64,000 nucleotides of DNA. Origin: Thermoanaerobaculia bacterium (lineage in GTDB: Bacteria > Acidobacteriota > Thermoanaerobaculia > Gp7-AA8). Position numbers and translations under genes: made by a program. The first letter of the stretch is position 1; each line of letters opens with the position of its first letter. The notes beneath the pieces were generated by a model. The model did not search any database and was not told where the DNA came from. It saw only the letters and a program-made list of their open reading frames with translations. Shown here one piece after another: positions 52,542 to 61,295 of this stretch. Location of the stretch: NCBI GenBank assembly GCA_017883235.1, contig JADGNY010000009.1, forward strand, positions 1 to 64,000, read 5' to 3'.

Positions 52542-53436
52542 TCACGCAGACTGAGCATTGCGTTCTGCCACGAAACAGATGCTCGCCGTCCGATAGAGCG
52601 CTTCGAGGTTCCTGTCGCGTTGCGACGGGCGGAAGAACGCCCGTGGTGCAAGAAACGGGGTCGCTCGAGCGAATCGATGCAGGATCTCGATCAACACTCG
52701 CGTTACGCGCGGATAGCGGCCCATCGTCGCAAGAGCATGGAGGGTGTCGTACGAGGGCCAGATGCGCCTGACCGTAAAACCGCTCGCCTGAAGCAGGGCC
52801 AGAACACCAAAGGGTGTGTGGTGAAAGTACGAGTCGTGGAAGGGCTCGCCTTGCGAAACCGCCCCAAAGAACAGACCCTGTGGCGCGAGGACGCGTGCCA
52901 CCTCCGAGACTGCCATGTAGGGGTTGTGAAGGTGTTCGAGGACCGCGTAGGAGATGACAAATTCGAACGAGGCATCGCTGAAAGGAAGCGCGTGTGCATC
53001 GGCGAGGATGTTCGCTTTCGGCGAGGTGTAGTCCACGCCTGCGTAGCGGAGGCCATAGGGCGCTGCCACCGGCTCCTGGTCGCGCGAGCCACATCCCAGG
53101 TCCGAGCAGGCGGTCTCCGACGTGCAGCGATTCGGCGACCGCGGAGAAAAGCTCGGCGGAATTGCGAATGGCGCGCGGTCCTGTGTACGTCATCGCCGGG
53201 CGGGCCACCAAACAGTTCTTCATTTCTTTCACGGCCGTCGAGCCAATGGGCAGGCGAAGCGTTCGCAAGCGCGGACGCTGGGGACGAAGATCGAGCGGTT
53301 CGCTCAAAGGCGCAGCGAAGCCGCAGGCACATCGAGCTTGAGGCAATTCCAAAGGCTCGTTGCATCCGGGGCAGATCAGACGATCGACATACCAAGGCTC
53401 AGCCACGGGCGGAAAGTATGGCTCAATTCGTGCCAC
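52542..53436 (-). pseudogene. frameshifted zinc-ribbon SAM methyltransferase (paralogue of 59122)
   Basis: Aligned with the intact paralogue, the frame is intact from ARIEPYFPPVAEPWYVDRL through LICPGCNEPLELPQARCACG to VAESLHVGDRLL. There a single extra G (one of the two C bases at 53102-53103 on the plus strand) shifts the frame inside SAM motif I. Beyond it, the correct protein continues in the next frame (YGLRYAGVDYTSPKANI, VSYAVLEHLHNPYMAVSEV) to the stop at 52542. The product would be a truncated zinc ribbon only. It may be true decay or a base-call error. Confidence 0.75.
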
Positions 53437-53532
53437 CTGAGGTGCGATCGCCTTTCTGGTCGCCTTTGAGCCACTTGGGCTCGTGGATGATCTATCGATC
53501 GGTGTTGCGATCCAGTCCGCCGGGCACCACCG

Positions 53533-54492
53533 TCAGTTCCGGATGAGCCGGGAAAGCTCTTGCGCGAAGAAAGGAGCGGCAGAATCGCTGAGATGCCCAC
53601 CGTCAGGAAAATTTCGCCGGTCTCCTCGCAGCGCGTCATAAGTCGCGGTGTTGAAATCGATCACAAGCTCATCGCTGCGGAAGAATGGGAGGATTCTCCG
53701 CTGATACTGGCGGTACGCCTCGGCTGTGGTTAGCCACTCTTCGCGATTAACGGGCGGAATGACCGCGACCACACGTGCCCCGGCAGCTCTTGCCGACGCC
53801 ACCAGTTGGGCGTACTCGGCCAGCGATCGCTGGTCAACCGCAAACGACTCTCCTCTGGCCATGGTTCGTGCATGCCAGGGGCGTTCGGGTCTCTGGAACA
53901 ATCTTCGGCCGAACTCATTCCACTCCTGGCGGGCTACATGATTCTGCTCTCGCCGGCGCGCGTGGTAGGTCTTCAACAATTCAAGCGAACCGAGGGCACT
54001 CCAGTAGTCACTCCTGGTTATGTACGGAGTCTTTCGGCCGCTGGTCGCTGTCAGGTAAGGGTGAATACAGAAAAGGACGAGCTTCGGAGCCCGGCGTTTC
54101 AAGACGTTATCGAGAAGCAGCCGTTCCTCGGATATGTCGCCCCCTTCGAGTGAGAGGTTGTAGGTTTGCGGCTCCATCAAGCCAGTATCCCAATTGTCCG
54201 TGAGCGACGAACCCACGAGCACGGCGTCGAAGTGTTCGGGCACATATCGGAGGCTCAACAGGTACTTCGACCACCGCTCATTGGTGTAGACGAGTAGGCC
54301 GGACTTGGAATGGAACAGCCCCATCGGATCGGCCCAGTAGTTGATCGCGACGAACGCACCGCCCGCGACGGCGACCGTGATGATCACCAGGCAGGACCAG
54401 AACGCTGCAGTCATCCGCGAACCATCGGTGCGAGGATAGTCGCTACGCTCGGCCACCGAGTCAGAATCGGAAGTAGATGAAGTCAGTGGCAT
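53533..54492 (-). CDS. membrane-anchored SGNH-like (DltD/AlgJ-type) protein
   Basis: About 319 residues; an ATG at 54414 is a shorter alternative. One N-terminal membrane segment (CLVIITVAVAGGAFVAINYW) and an extracytoplasmic domain. SGNH-type features are the Ser in AVLVGSSLTDNWD and the C-terminal Asp/His in FPDGGHLSDSAAPFFAQ. Proteins like this accompany an MBOAT (AlgI, DltB, PatB-like) and finish transfer of an acyl group to the glycan. It overlaps the MBOAT gene by 32 bases, which fits a joint role. Confidence 0.82.
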   Translation of the reverse strand: MPLTSSTSDSDSVAERSDYPRTDGSRMTAAFWSCLVIITVAVAGGAFVAINYWADPMGLFHSKSGLLVYTNERWSKYLLSLRYVPEHFDAVLVGSSLTDNWDTGLMEPQTYNLSLEGGDISEERLLLDNVLKRRAPKLVLFCIHPYLTATSGRKTPYITRSDYWSALGSLELLKTYHARRREQNHVARQEWNEFGRRLFQRPERPWHARTMARGESFAVDQRSLAEYAQLVASARAAGARVVAVIPPVNREEWLTTAEAYRQYQRRILPFFRSDELVIDFNTATYDALRGDRRNFPDGGHLSDSAAPFFAQELSRLIRN

Positions 54493-55921
54493 TGGCTGAG
54501 TTCATGAAAAGAAAGGCGATCAGGAGCAACGCGGCGACTACCGCCGCTCTGGCGATGGTCGGACGAAAGTTGTCGAACCACCAGTGGGACGTTGGTCCCA
54601 GAACCGCCAGCGGTGCGGCAATCAGGGCCGGGATACCAACCGTCCATAGCGCCGGCCGGCGTGTGATATCCACGATCTGCAGCATGCCGGTTTGGGCGGA
54701 TGCTGAAAGGAAGACCCCTGCACCACGAAATGGATTGGCGAACGGGATCAGCATGCGCGAGACATGCAGCGCGGAATGAAGGTCGGGCAGCCGGAAGAAG
54801 ATGAACGCTATGTTGACCCAGGCAAGGGTCAACGCCCACGCCGCGATCGCGGGCAACCGACGCTTCGACTTCTTCTTCCAGTACTGATTGGCAACCAGTC
54901 CGGCGCCGTGCAGACCGCCGAAGATCACGAAGTTCCATGACGAGCCGTGCCAGACGCCGGCAATGAGCATTGACGTCATCGTCGCTACCGCCGCGGTGCG
55001 GGTCGTAGCCCGCCGGAACAGGCGGATGATCGGGGTGTACAGATAGGTGGTGATGAACTGAGAGAGGCTGATGTGCCACCGTTGCCAGAACTCGATGATC
55101 GAGCGCGAGCGATAGGGGGCGTCGAAGTTGCGGGGAATGTCGAAACCGAGCATCAGTGCGGCCCCGAGCGCCATGTCGGAGTAGCCGCTGAAGTCGAAAT
55201 AGATCTGCATCGAATACGCGAGTGAGCAGACCCATGCCTCAACGGACGACAGCGCAAACGGATCAGCCATCCCCTTGTCTACGATGGTTCGAAAGCATTC
55301 CGCGAAGACCACTTTCTTGAAGAGTCCGGTGGCGAACATGGCCAGACCTTGAGCGACATCGAGTGCCCGGTCTCGCTCGAGTCCGCCGAGCTCCAATTGC
55401 GGAATCATCTGCTTGCCGCGGCTGATCGGGCCCGCCGTCACGTAAGGAAAGAACGAGACAAAAAGAGCGTGGATGGTCAGGCGCTGAGGCGTCAGCAGGT
55501 TCTCGTACACATCCACCAGATAAGCCACCTGCTGAAGCGTGAAGAAACTGATGCCGAGCGGAAATCCCCAGTCGGGAAGCGCGAGTGTGGATCCGCTCGC
55601 GCGTCCGAGGAGCCCGCCCAGAACGCCGGCGTACTTGAATGTACTCAGGATCGCCAGGTTCACGAGGATGCCGGTCCATAGCCAGCGCAAGCGCGCACGC
55701 CCTTCCAATTTGGCGATTCGACGGGCGACGCCGAAATTCAGCAGGATGCTCCCGAGCAGAATCGGCAGGTGCGTCCAGCGATGGAAGCCGTAGAAGGTGA
55801 ATGAAGCGACCAGAAGGACCCCGCGCGCCGTCCGTAAAGAGATCTTAAGGAGAACGAGCCGATAGCCAACGACCACCAGCGGGAGAAACAGGATGACGAA
55901 CGGGAAGGAGTTGAACGACAT
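54461..55921 (-). CDS. MBOAT-family O-acyltransferase (AlgI/DltB-like)
   Basis: This 486-residue inner-membrane protein has ten or more membrane segments. MBOAT markers are GISFFTLQQVAYLVDVYEN, FPYVTAGPISRGKQMIPQL, YSMQIYFDFSGYSDMALGAA, RWHISLSQFITTYLYTP, and AGVWHGSSWNFVIFGGLHGA with the catalytic His. MBOAT proteins of this type carry acyl groups from a cytoplasmic donor to a periplasmic glycan. Here the upstream genes supply an ACP-bound acyl group, as in the Dlt system. Its start overlaps the upstream SDR stop (TGATG). Confidence 0.94.
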   Translation of the reverse strand: MSFNSFPFVILFLPLVVVGYRLVLLKISLRTARGVLLVASFTFYGFHRWTHLPILLGSILLNFGVARRIAKLEGRARLRWLWTGILVNLAILSTFKYAGVLGGLLGRASGSTLALPDWGFPLGISFFTLQQVAYLVDVYENLLTPQRLTIHALFVSFFPYVTAGPISRGKQMIPQLELGGLERDRALDVAQGLAMFATGLFKKVVFAECFRTIVDKGMADPFALSSVEAWVCSLAYSMQIYFDFSGYSDMALGAALMLGFDIPRNFDAPYRSRSIIEFWQRWHISLSQFITTYLYTPIIRLFRRATTRTAAVATMTSMLIAGVWHGSSWNFVIFGGLHGAGLVANQYWKKKSKRRLPAIAAWALTLAWVNIAFIFFRLPDLHSALHVSRMLIPFANPFRGAGVFLSASAQTGMLQIVDITRRPALWTVGIPALIAAPLAVLGPTSHWWFDNFRPTIARAAVVAALLLIAFLFMNSANATDFIYFRF

Positions 55922-56673
55922 CAGAGGACGCTGCCGCCGGTGACGGGAAGGTTAGCCCCGTTGATGAACCCGGCCTCCGGCGACAGAAGGAATTGGATCA
56001 CTCCGGCAACGTCATCAGCGGTGGCATTGCGCCCCATTGGATTCTGCGACTGGCTGATCTCCACGATCTGCCGCGGCACTTCCGAAAGGAGCTGGGTCTC
56101 CACCATCGATGGCGAAACTGCATTGACAGACACGCCGAGCTCGCCATATTCGGTGGCCAGCGCCCGCACGAGGCCGAGCTGCGCATACTTGATCATCGTG
56201 TACATCGATAGGTACTTCGGCGGTACGCCCAGCGTCACGCTGGAAAGGGCGATGACCACGCGGCGTCGCGAGCGCTCGTCAGCGGCGTGCTTCTGTCCGG
56301 CCAGGCAGTGCCGCAGGATGGCGATCAGCGACCCAAGTTGGATTTGCCATTCGGCTTCGAGCAGCGACAGGTCTGCCTTTCCGAATCGTTCGTAGCGCAG
56401 CTTGCTGGCCGGAAGGTGTACGACGGATCGTGGAACGAGGCTGGAGCGGCGCATTGCCTCGATGAATGCCTCTGCCCCGGGCGGTGAGGAGAGGTCGCCT
56501 TGAATCGGCATGATGGATGCGCCAAGGTCCCGGTGCAGCTGGTCGATCCGTGCTCGCCCCGTGTTGTAGTGGCAGATCAGGCGTCGCCGCGTGTCGTCCG
56601 CAGCCAGCCGCCTGGCCAGGGCCACTCCGATATCGGAGGAGGCGCCGGTGATCAGAATCGTGTCATCGCTCAC
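55921..56673 (-). CDS. short-chain dehydrogenase/reductase of the FkbH-MBOAT operon
   Basis: This 250-residue enzyme has the Rossmann motif LITGASSDIGVALARRLA. In place of NxAG it has VVHLPASKLRYERFGKAD, and in place of the YxxxK tetrad it has PPKYLSMYTMIKYAQLGLV, where Tyr and Lys are kept (YTMIK). The catalytic Ser is in VIALSSVTLG. The end FINGANLPVTGGSVL is FabG-like. It overlaps the MaoC gene by 11 bases and the MBOAT by 1 base. It probably acts on the ACP-bound acyl chain. Confidence 0.85.
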   Translation of the reverse strand: MSDDTILITGASSDIGVALARRLAADDTRRRLICHYNTGRARIDQLHRDLGASIMPIQGDLSSPPGAEAFIEAMRRSSLVPRSVVHLPASKLRYERFGKADLSLLEAEWQIQLGSLIAILRHCLAGQKHAADERSRRRVVIALSSVTLGVPPKYLSMYTMIKYAQLGLVRALATEYGELGVSVNAVSPSMVETQLLSEVPRQIVEISQSQNPMGRNATADDVAGVIQFLLSPEAGFINGANLPVTGGSVL

Positions 56674-57082
56674 GGATACCTACCCGTATCTTCGCCTTCG
56701 AGACGCGAGCCCTCTCTCCGTTGCGGATCTCCGCGTCAATCTCCGCCATCTGGATCGCCTCGCTCAAGAATACGATCGCGCCGGAGACCGTCAGAGTATC
56801 GCCGGGGTAGACCGGAAGAGCAAACTCCACGTTGAGGCTGTGCAGCAGGGCGTAGCGACCCGGCAGGTGAATTCCGACGAGGGTCGAGTAATACGAGGCA
56901 GTGAGCATGCCGTGGACGAGACGTTCGCGAAATCCGGCTGCGCGAGCGGATTCGGAATCGAGGTGAAGAGGATTGGTATCGCCAGTGAGAGCGGCGAATG
57001 CATCGACCGACGCGGGCGTCACCACCACAGCGAACTCCCGCCGCATGCCAATGGCCAGATCCGCCCACCGGTATTCGTTCAC
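56663..57082 (-). CDS. MaoC-like hydratase/dehydratase
   Basis: This 139-residue hotdog-fold protein carries the (R)-hydratase motif FAALTGDTNPLHLDSESARA, with Asp and His at the active-site spacing, followed by ERLVHGMLTASYYSTLVG. Such enzymes hydrate or dehydrate 3-hydroxyacyl or enoyl groups on ACP or CoA. The acceptor here is likely the ACP encoded upstream by an overlapping gene (4-base overlap). Its exact reaction cannot be told from sequence. Confidence 0.88.
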   Translation of the reverse strand: MNEYRWADLAIGMRREFAVVVTPASVDAFAALTGDTNPLHLDSESARAAGFRERLVHGMLTASYYSTLVGIHLPGRYALLHSLNVEFALPVYPGDTLTVSGAIVFLSEAIQMAEIDAEIRNGERARVSKAKIRVGIRER

Positions 57083-57318
57083 CTCTGCTGCTTCCGCTCG
57101 ATGAGATCGATCATGTCGCCGACGTTCTTAAGATCCTGAAGTTCGCCGAGAGCGAAGCGAACGTGGAACTCCTGCTCGATGGAGGCGATCAGGTTGATGT
57201 GCGCCAGCGAATCCCACCCCTCCACGCTCCGGGCATTGGACTCCCGGTTGATGATCAGCCCTTGATCGTCCAGGACGTCCCGAAAGATGAGCTGAAGGTG
57301 CTCCAGAATGTCTATCAC
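57079..57318 (-). CDS. acyl carrier protein of the FkbH-MBOAT operon
   Basis: This 79-residue acidic protein has the carrier motif VEGWDSLAHINLIASIEQEF; Ser37 is the phosphopantetheine site. This form (GWDSLAHINLI) is common in FkbJ-like and other stand-alone carriers that accept a glyceryl group. It is one base behind the FkbH stop, fitting the FkbH/FkbJ pair that makes glyceryl-ACP. Confidence 0.92.
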   Translation of the reverse strand: MIDILEHLQLIFRDVLDDQGLIINRESNARSVEGWDSLAHINLIASIEQEFHVRFALGELQDLKNVGDMIDLIERKQQR

Positions 57319-59106
57319 CTAGGCAATCCTCTGGATGTGGATGTTGCGTGGCACATAGTCTGGCGCCAGATCGAGTCTCCATTCGCTCCGGCTTCCATCC
57401 TCAGCGAGGAAGGTGCGCTCAAATCCGAGTTTTTCGTAATGATCGGCGACCATGTTGTTCTTCGATGTCCGCGAGTAGTACCCGGCCAGCGTCTTGATGC
57501 CTGCGTCGCGGGCGCGCTCGATGAGCACATCCAGCATCGCCAACTCCATGTTCCTCCGGATCACTCGGCAGCTCATCAACCACAGCTCGATGTGCAGGAC
57601 CGCTTCATCCTTGCGACCGATGATCACGCTGACCAGACCGTTGTCTCCGAATCGATCTTCCAACCTACCATACAGCGCGATGTACCGCGGGTCCGACGCG
57701 ATCTGTGCGATCTCGCTCATCGTGTAGCGACGCGTGGTCAGGTTGAACTGATTGGTCTTGTTCGTGAGCTGGGTGATGCGCTCGAGATAGGCATCGCGGA
57801 AGGAAGCGATCTCGGCGCGCATTGCCAGGGCTGCGAGATACTCACCGTAGTTTGCGTATGTAGAGCTGAGTGCGGTCCGCTCCTCGTTGCCGGCATATTG
57901 CACGTTTCGATTGATGTCGTCGCTGGAGAGGGAGACCACATCGAAGTAGCCACCGCGGTCGAGAACGAGCGGAAAGCGGCTCACGTCAACGCCAACCTCG
58001 GGCACGGCCACAGCCGGCAATTGCGCGCGGACGATGGCGCGCTCGGCCGGGTTGTCGTCGACGAACACCATGCTGTCCAGACCGATGTTCAGCGCGGCGG
58101 CAATGCGTGGGATGTTCTCAGACTTCGGTTCCCAGTTCGCCACGAAGGCGGAGAGGTCCTTGAGGCGGAGGACGGAATCGGGATGTGCAAATCCCTCTCT
58201 GGCGATGGCCTCGTCGTTTTTCGAGCAGACTGCCAGAAGAATCCCGCGCTGCCGCAGGTCCAGACAGTATTCCTGGAACGCCGTGAACGCCTCTCCCTCG
58301 GCGGTCTCTCTGCCAATGCGGATGTGATCTGCGCCTTCGTCGCCGATCGCGCCGCCCCATAGCGTGTTGTCGAGGTCGAGCACCAGGCACTTGCGACTCC
58401 GGCCGTAGATCGCTCGAATGGTATTGGCAAGGGAGTGAGCCCACATGGCGCTGCCCGCGGGCGTCGTGGGGATCTTGTAGCTGAACCATCGACCCGGGTC
58501 GCTCCATTGGTCAAGCCCGGTGATGCTGGCGACGGAGGCAAGATCGTGCAGCACGATTCTGCGGTCGTTCAGTGCGCGTCGAGCCATCTCGAGATTGAGC
58601 TGGCTCACGAAATGGGTCCGTCCCGCCGGCGACGCACAATCGAAACTACCCGTTCCCCGGGTTGCAGGCGGCTCGAAGTTGTTTTGGATCAACTGGCACC
58701 CAAGCCGGCTCGTCAGGGACTTCCAGATCGATTCGTAGCGCGCGAGCTCCGTCTCCAGACAGCGTTCGATCTCGTCTGCAGAAGCGGTGAGCCGCGGATA
58801 GCTTCGTACATTGACCGTGGAGGTATGGATGCAGACGAGATCGGGTCGAAACTCTTCGAGCCGGGCGGTGTCGAACAGAGCCTCTTCGTAGAAGCGGTTG
58901 TATTCCGATTGGTAGAAAACCGGTCGAATCCCGTCGTTCAGGAGAAAGAGCTCCAGGAGATCGAGAACCTCCTGCGCGGTGCTGCCGGCAAGCACGGCCA
59001 GCCGCACATCGATCCATGAGCTCCCTTCGAGCAGCTCACGGCGAAGACGCTTGCGATGACGCAACAGATAGGCCGCGTCGAACGGATAAAGGAGCTCTTG
59101 ATTCAT
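57319..59106 (-). CDS. FkbH-like HAD-IIIC glyceryl-ACP synthase, large form with GNAT domain
   Basis: This 595-residue protein has an N-terminal SGNH-like region (RLAVLAGSTAQEVLDLLELF, residues about 35-200). It is followed by the HAD-IIIC domain with CLVLDLDNTLWGGAIGDEGA (Asp244, Asp246) and VFVDDNPAERAIVRAQLP. A C-terminal GNAT-like domain (residues about 440-590) carries YGRLEDRFGDNGLVSVIIGR and YYSRTSKNNMVADHYEKLGF. FkbH enzymes take 1,3-bisphospho-D-glycerate, remove phosphate, and load D-glyceryl onto ACP. The extra domains put it in the large form found in many surface-glycan clusters. It is first in its operon apart from the methyltransferase. Confidence 0.9.
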   Translation of the reverse strand: MNQELLYPFDAAYLLRHRKRLRRELLEGSSWIDVRLAVLAGSTAQEVLDLLELFLLNDGIRPVFYQSEYNRFYEEALFDTARLEEFRPDLVCIHTSTVNVRSYPRLTASADEIERCLETELARYESIWKSLTSRLGCQLIQNNFEPPATRGTGSFDCASPAGRTHFVSQLNLEMARRALNDRRIVLHDLASVASITGLDQWSDPGRWFSYKIPTTPAGSAMWAHSLANTIRAIYGRSRKCLVLDLDNTLWGGAIGDEGADHIRIGRETAEGEAFTAFQEYCLDLRQRGILLAVCSKNDEAIAREGFAHPDSVLRLKDLSAFVANWEPKSENIPRIAAALNIGLDSMVFVDDNPAERAIVRAQLPAVAVPEVGVDVSRFPLVLDRGGYFDVVSLSSDDINRNVQYAGNEERTALSSTYANYGEYLAALAMRAEIASFRDAYLERITQLTNKTNQFNLTTRRYTMSEIAQIASDPRYIALYGRLEDRFGDNGLVSVIIGRKDEAVLHIELWLMSCRVIRRNMELAMLDVLIERARDAGIKTLAGYYSRTSKNNMVADHYEKLGFERTFLAEDGSRSEWRLDLAPDYVPRNIHIQRIA

Positions 59107-59119
59107 CGGCGGACGGCCT

Positions 59120-59138
59120 GATTATGAACGAGAAGCCC
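59120..59138 (+). repeat. 19-bp direct repeat, copy A
   Basis: Reads GATTATGAACGAGAAGCCC and includes the stop codon of the methyltransferase gene; on the minus strand it lies 14 bases before the FkbH start. It matches copy B at 17 of 19 bases. Confidence 0.6.
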
Positions 59139-60129
59139 CGAGGTCTGGGCAGCGCCACCGCCAGAATGCCCCGATGCCTTTGCGAAGTTCTTGCGCGCGA
59201 TTGTCAACGTTGATCAGAAACGAAAAATCATGGACGGGAGAGCCGGCTGCACTGACCCTCTCCGCGACAAAGCAGATGCCGGCTGTGCGGTACACCGCTT
59301 CGAGCTCCTTGTCCCGCTGCGATGCGCGAAAGAACGCGCACGGTGCCAGGAACGGCGTCGCCTTTGCGAATCGATAGAGGATCTCGATCAAGGACCGCGT
59401 CAAACGGGGATAGCGGCCCATCGTGGCCAGCGCATGGAGCGTGTCGTAAGACGGCCAGAGTCGCCGGACGCGGAAGCCCGTGGCGTGCAGGAGGGCCAGC
59501 ACTCCGAGCGCCGTATGGTGGAAGTACGATTCGTGGAACGGTTCGCCTTGCGAGACCGCGCCAAAAAACAGTCCGCGCGGCCCAAGGACGCGCGCCACTT
59601 CCGTTGCCGCCATGTATGGATTGTGAACGTGTTCGAAGACGGCATAGGAAAGGACGAGATCGAACGATTCATCGTGGAAAGGGAGTGCGTGTGCGTCGGC
59701 CAGCATGCCGGCTTTCGGAGAGGAGTAGTCGACCCCGGCATAGCGCAGGCCGTAGTGAGCAGCCACCGGAACCTGATCGCCCGAGCCGCATCCGAGGTCG
59801 AGAAGGCGGTCACCGGGGCGGAAGGACTCGGACACGGCGGAGAAAAGTTCCGCGGAGTCGCGGACGGCCCTCGGACCTGAGTACGTCAGAACCGGCCGTG
59901 CCAGCGAGCACTTCTTCAGATCCTGCGGAGCCGTTGCCCCGACGGGCAGACGAAGCGTGCGCCAGAGCGGTTTCTGTGGCCGCAGATCGAGCGGCGTTCC
60001 CGCGGGCACGGAGAATCCGCCGCCGCAGGCCTGCGACGGCGAAAGCGGCGTTTTGCAGTCCGGGCATGCCAAACGATCGAAATACCAGGGGTCGGGTTGA
60101 CTGGCGTCGTCTCGTTTGTTCGTGATCAC
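59122..60129 (-). CDS. zinc-ribbon class I SAM-dependent methyltransferase
   Basis: This 335-residue cytoplasmic protein starts at a GTG. An N-terminal zinc ribbon (LACPDCKTPLSPSQACGGG) is missing the fourth clear Cys of the usual CxxC-CxC pattern. Then comes the MTase domain: LLDLGCGSGDQVPVAAHYG (motif I), YAGVDYSSPKAGMLADAHAL (motif II), DLVLSYAVFEHVHNPYMAA (motif IV). It belongs to the Methyltransf_11-type group. The target may be a sugar hydroxyl or the acyl chain, since it is first in the FkbH operon. A frameshifted paralogue lies 6 kb away. Confidence 0.88.
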   Translation of the reverse strand: MITNKRDDASQPDPWYFDRLACPDCKTPLSPSQACGGGFSVPAGTPLDLRPQKPLWRTLRLPVGATAPQDLKKCSLARPVLTYSGPRAVRDSAELFSAVSESFRPGDRLLDLGCGSGDQVPVAAHYGLRYAGVDYSSPKAGMLADAHALPFHDESFDLVLSYAVFEHVHNPYMAATEVARVLGPRGLFFGAVSQGEPFHESYFHHTALGVLALLHATGFRVRRLWPSYDTLHALATMGRYPRLTRSLIEILYRFAKATPFLAPCAFFRASQRDKELEAVYRTAGICFVAERVSAAGSPVHDFSFLINVDNRAQELRKGIGAFWRWRCPDLGASRS

Positions 60130-60142
60130 GGCTGGGGTCAGC

Positions 60143-60161
60143 GATTATGAATGAGAAACCC
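60143..60161 (+). repeat. 19-bp direct repeat, copy B
   Basis: Reads GATTATGAATGAGAAACCC; on the minus strand it lies 13 bases before the GTG start of the methyltransferase. With copy A it brackets that gene. Confidence 0.6.
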
Positions 60162-60237
60162 GTGCGAGACGCCTGGCAATCACTGCCGCCCGCCTCGGGA
60201 AGCAGCGGTCACCGTGACTGCACGTTAGAATGGAGCC

Positions 60238-61287
60238 GTGAAGGTCAGCCTCCGGAACCTGATCGGAGCCATGGTCTACGACTGGGTGCCGTTCGAGTTG
60301 CGCATACGCGGCATCGGAGCCCGGAATGGCCGGCCAGAGCCGTGGCTGCAGATCCGCAACCGCCGCGAGACCATCTCGATGAACGAGCGCGGAGTGCAAT
60401 GCCACTGGCGTTTCGCCTCCGATCTTCACATCGGCAGGGTCATTCCGTCGACCGCTGCGCGTTTGATGCGGAGATCGCTGAGCCGCTGGCCGATCGCCAT
60501 GCGTGACGTGCCGGCGCCGATGAGCGGCCCTCCGCGCGTCTCCTTTCTCATCGGCCACCGCGGCACCGGCCGTCTGCCGCATCTTCTGGCCGCGCTACGC
60601 AGCATCGCCGGACAGACCGGCGTTGCCTTCGAATGCATCGTCATCGAGCAGTCGGTGGCGCCCGAGGTCGGGAGGTACCTGCCACCGTGGGTTCGCTACC
60701 TTCACACGCCGCTTCCCCGCCCTGATCTGCCGTACTGCCGCTCATGGGCGTTCAACATCGCGGCCGGTTACGCGCAAAGCGGCATCCTGGTGTTGCACGA
60801 CAACGACGTGCTCATCCCCGAGCGTTACGCGTACGAGGCGGTGCAACGGGTGGAGGAGGGGTATTCGTTCGTCGATCTGAAACGCTTCATCCACTACCTC
60901 GACGCGGATGCCACGGCGCGCGTTTTCGTGACGGGCGCACCGCCCCGGGGCGTGCCCGCGCTGATCGTGCAGCACCTCGATGGCGGAAGCACCGTGGCAC
61001 GGCGTGATGCCTATGACGCCATCGGAGGGTTCGACGAGTCCTACGTCGGCTGGGGTGGCGAAGACAACGACTTCATGGATCGAGCCGGGTTTGCCGGCGG
61101 CGTGTATCGATTCGGATACATGCCGATACTGCACCTCGAGCATCCGCCTCAGCCGGAGAAGTCGTCGCTGAGCTCGGGCGCGATCCTGCGATATCGGGCC
61201 ATGGAGATCGTCGACCCCGGCGAGCGCATCGCCCGGCTTCGCGCAATCGAACAGGGACGGATGTCGGGTCCGGCCGTCGTCGATTGA
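60238..61287 (+). CDS. glycosyltransferase family 2 with galactosyltransferase-type C-terminus
   Basis: This 349-residue protein starts at a GTG (MKVSLRNLIGAMVYDWVPFE). The first 95 residues form an extra domain not recognised. Then the GT-A core: PRVSFLIGHRGTGRLPHLLA, LVLHDNDVLIPERYAYEA with the metal-binding acids, and DESYVGWGGEDNDFMDRAG, the GWGxED signature of GT7/GT27-type galactosyltransferases. It is convergent with the PIG-L gene, eight bases away. A likely role is addition of a hexose to the surface glycan. Confidence 0.82.
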   Translation: MKVSLRNLIGAMVYDWVPFELRIRGIGARNGRPEPWLQIRNRRETISMNERGVQCHWRFASDLHIGRVIPSTAARLMRRSLSRWPIAMRDVPAPMSGPPRVSFLIGHRGTGRLPHLLAALRSIAGQTGVAFECIVIEQSVAPEVGRYLPPWVRYLHTPLPRPDLPYCRSWAFNIAAGYAQSGILVLHDNDVLIPERYAYEAVQRVEEGYSFVDLKRFIHYLDADATARVFVTGAPPRGVPALIVQHLDGGSTVARRDAYDAIGGFDESYVGWGGEDNDFMDRAGFAGGVYRFGYMPILHLEHPPQPEKSSLSSGAILRYRAMEIVDPGERIARLRAIEQGRMSGPAVVD

Positions 61288-61295
61288 CCTTCCCG

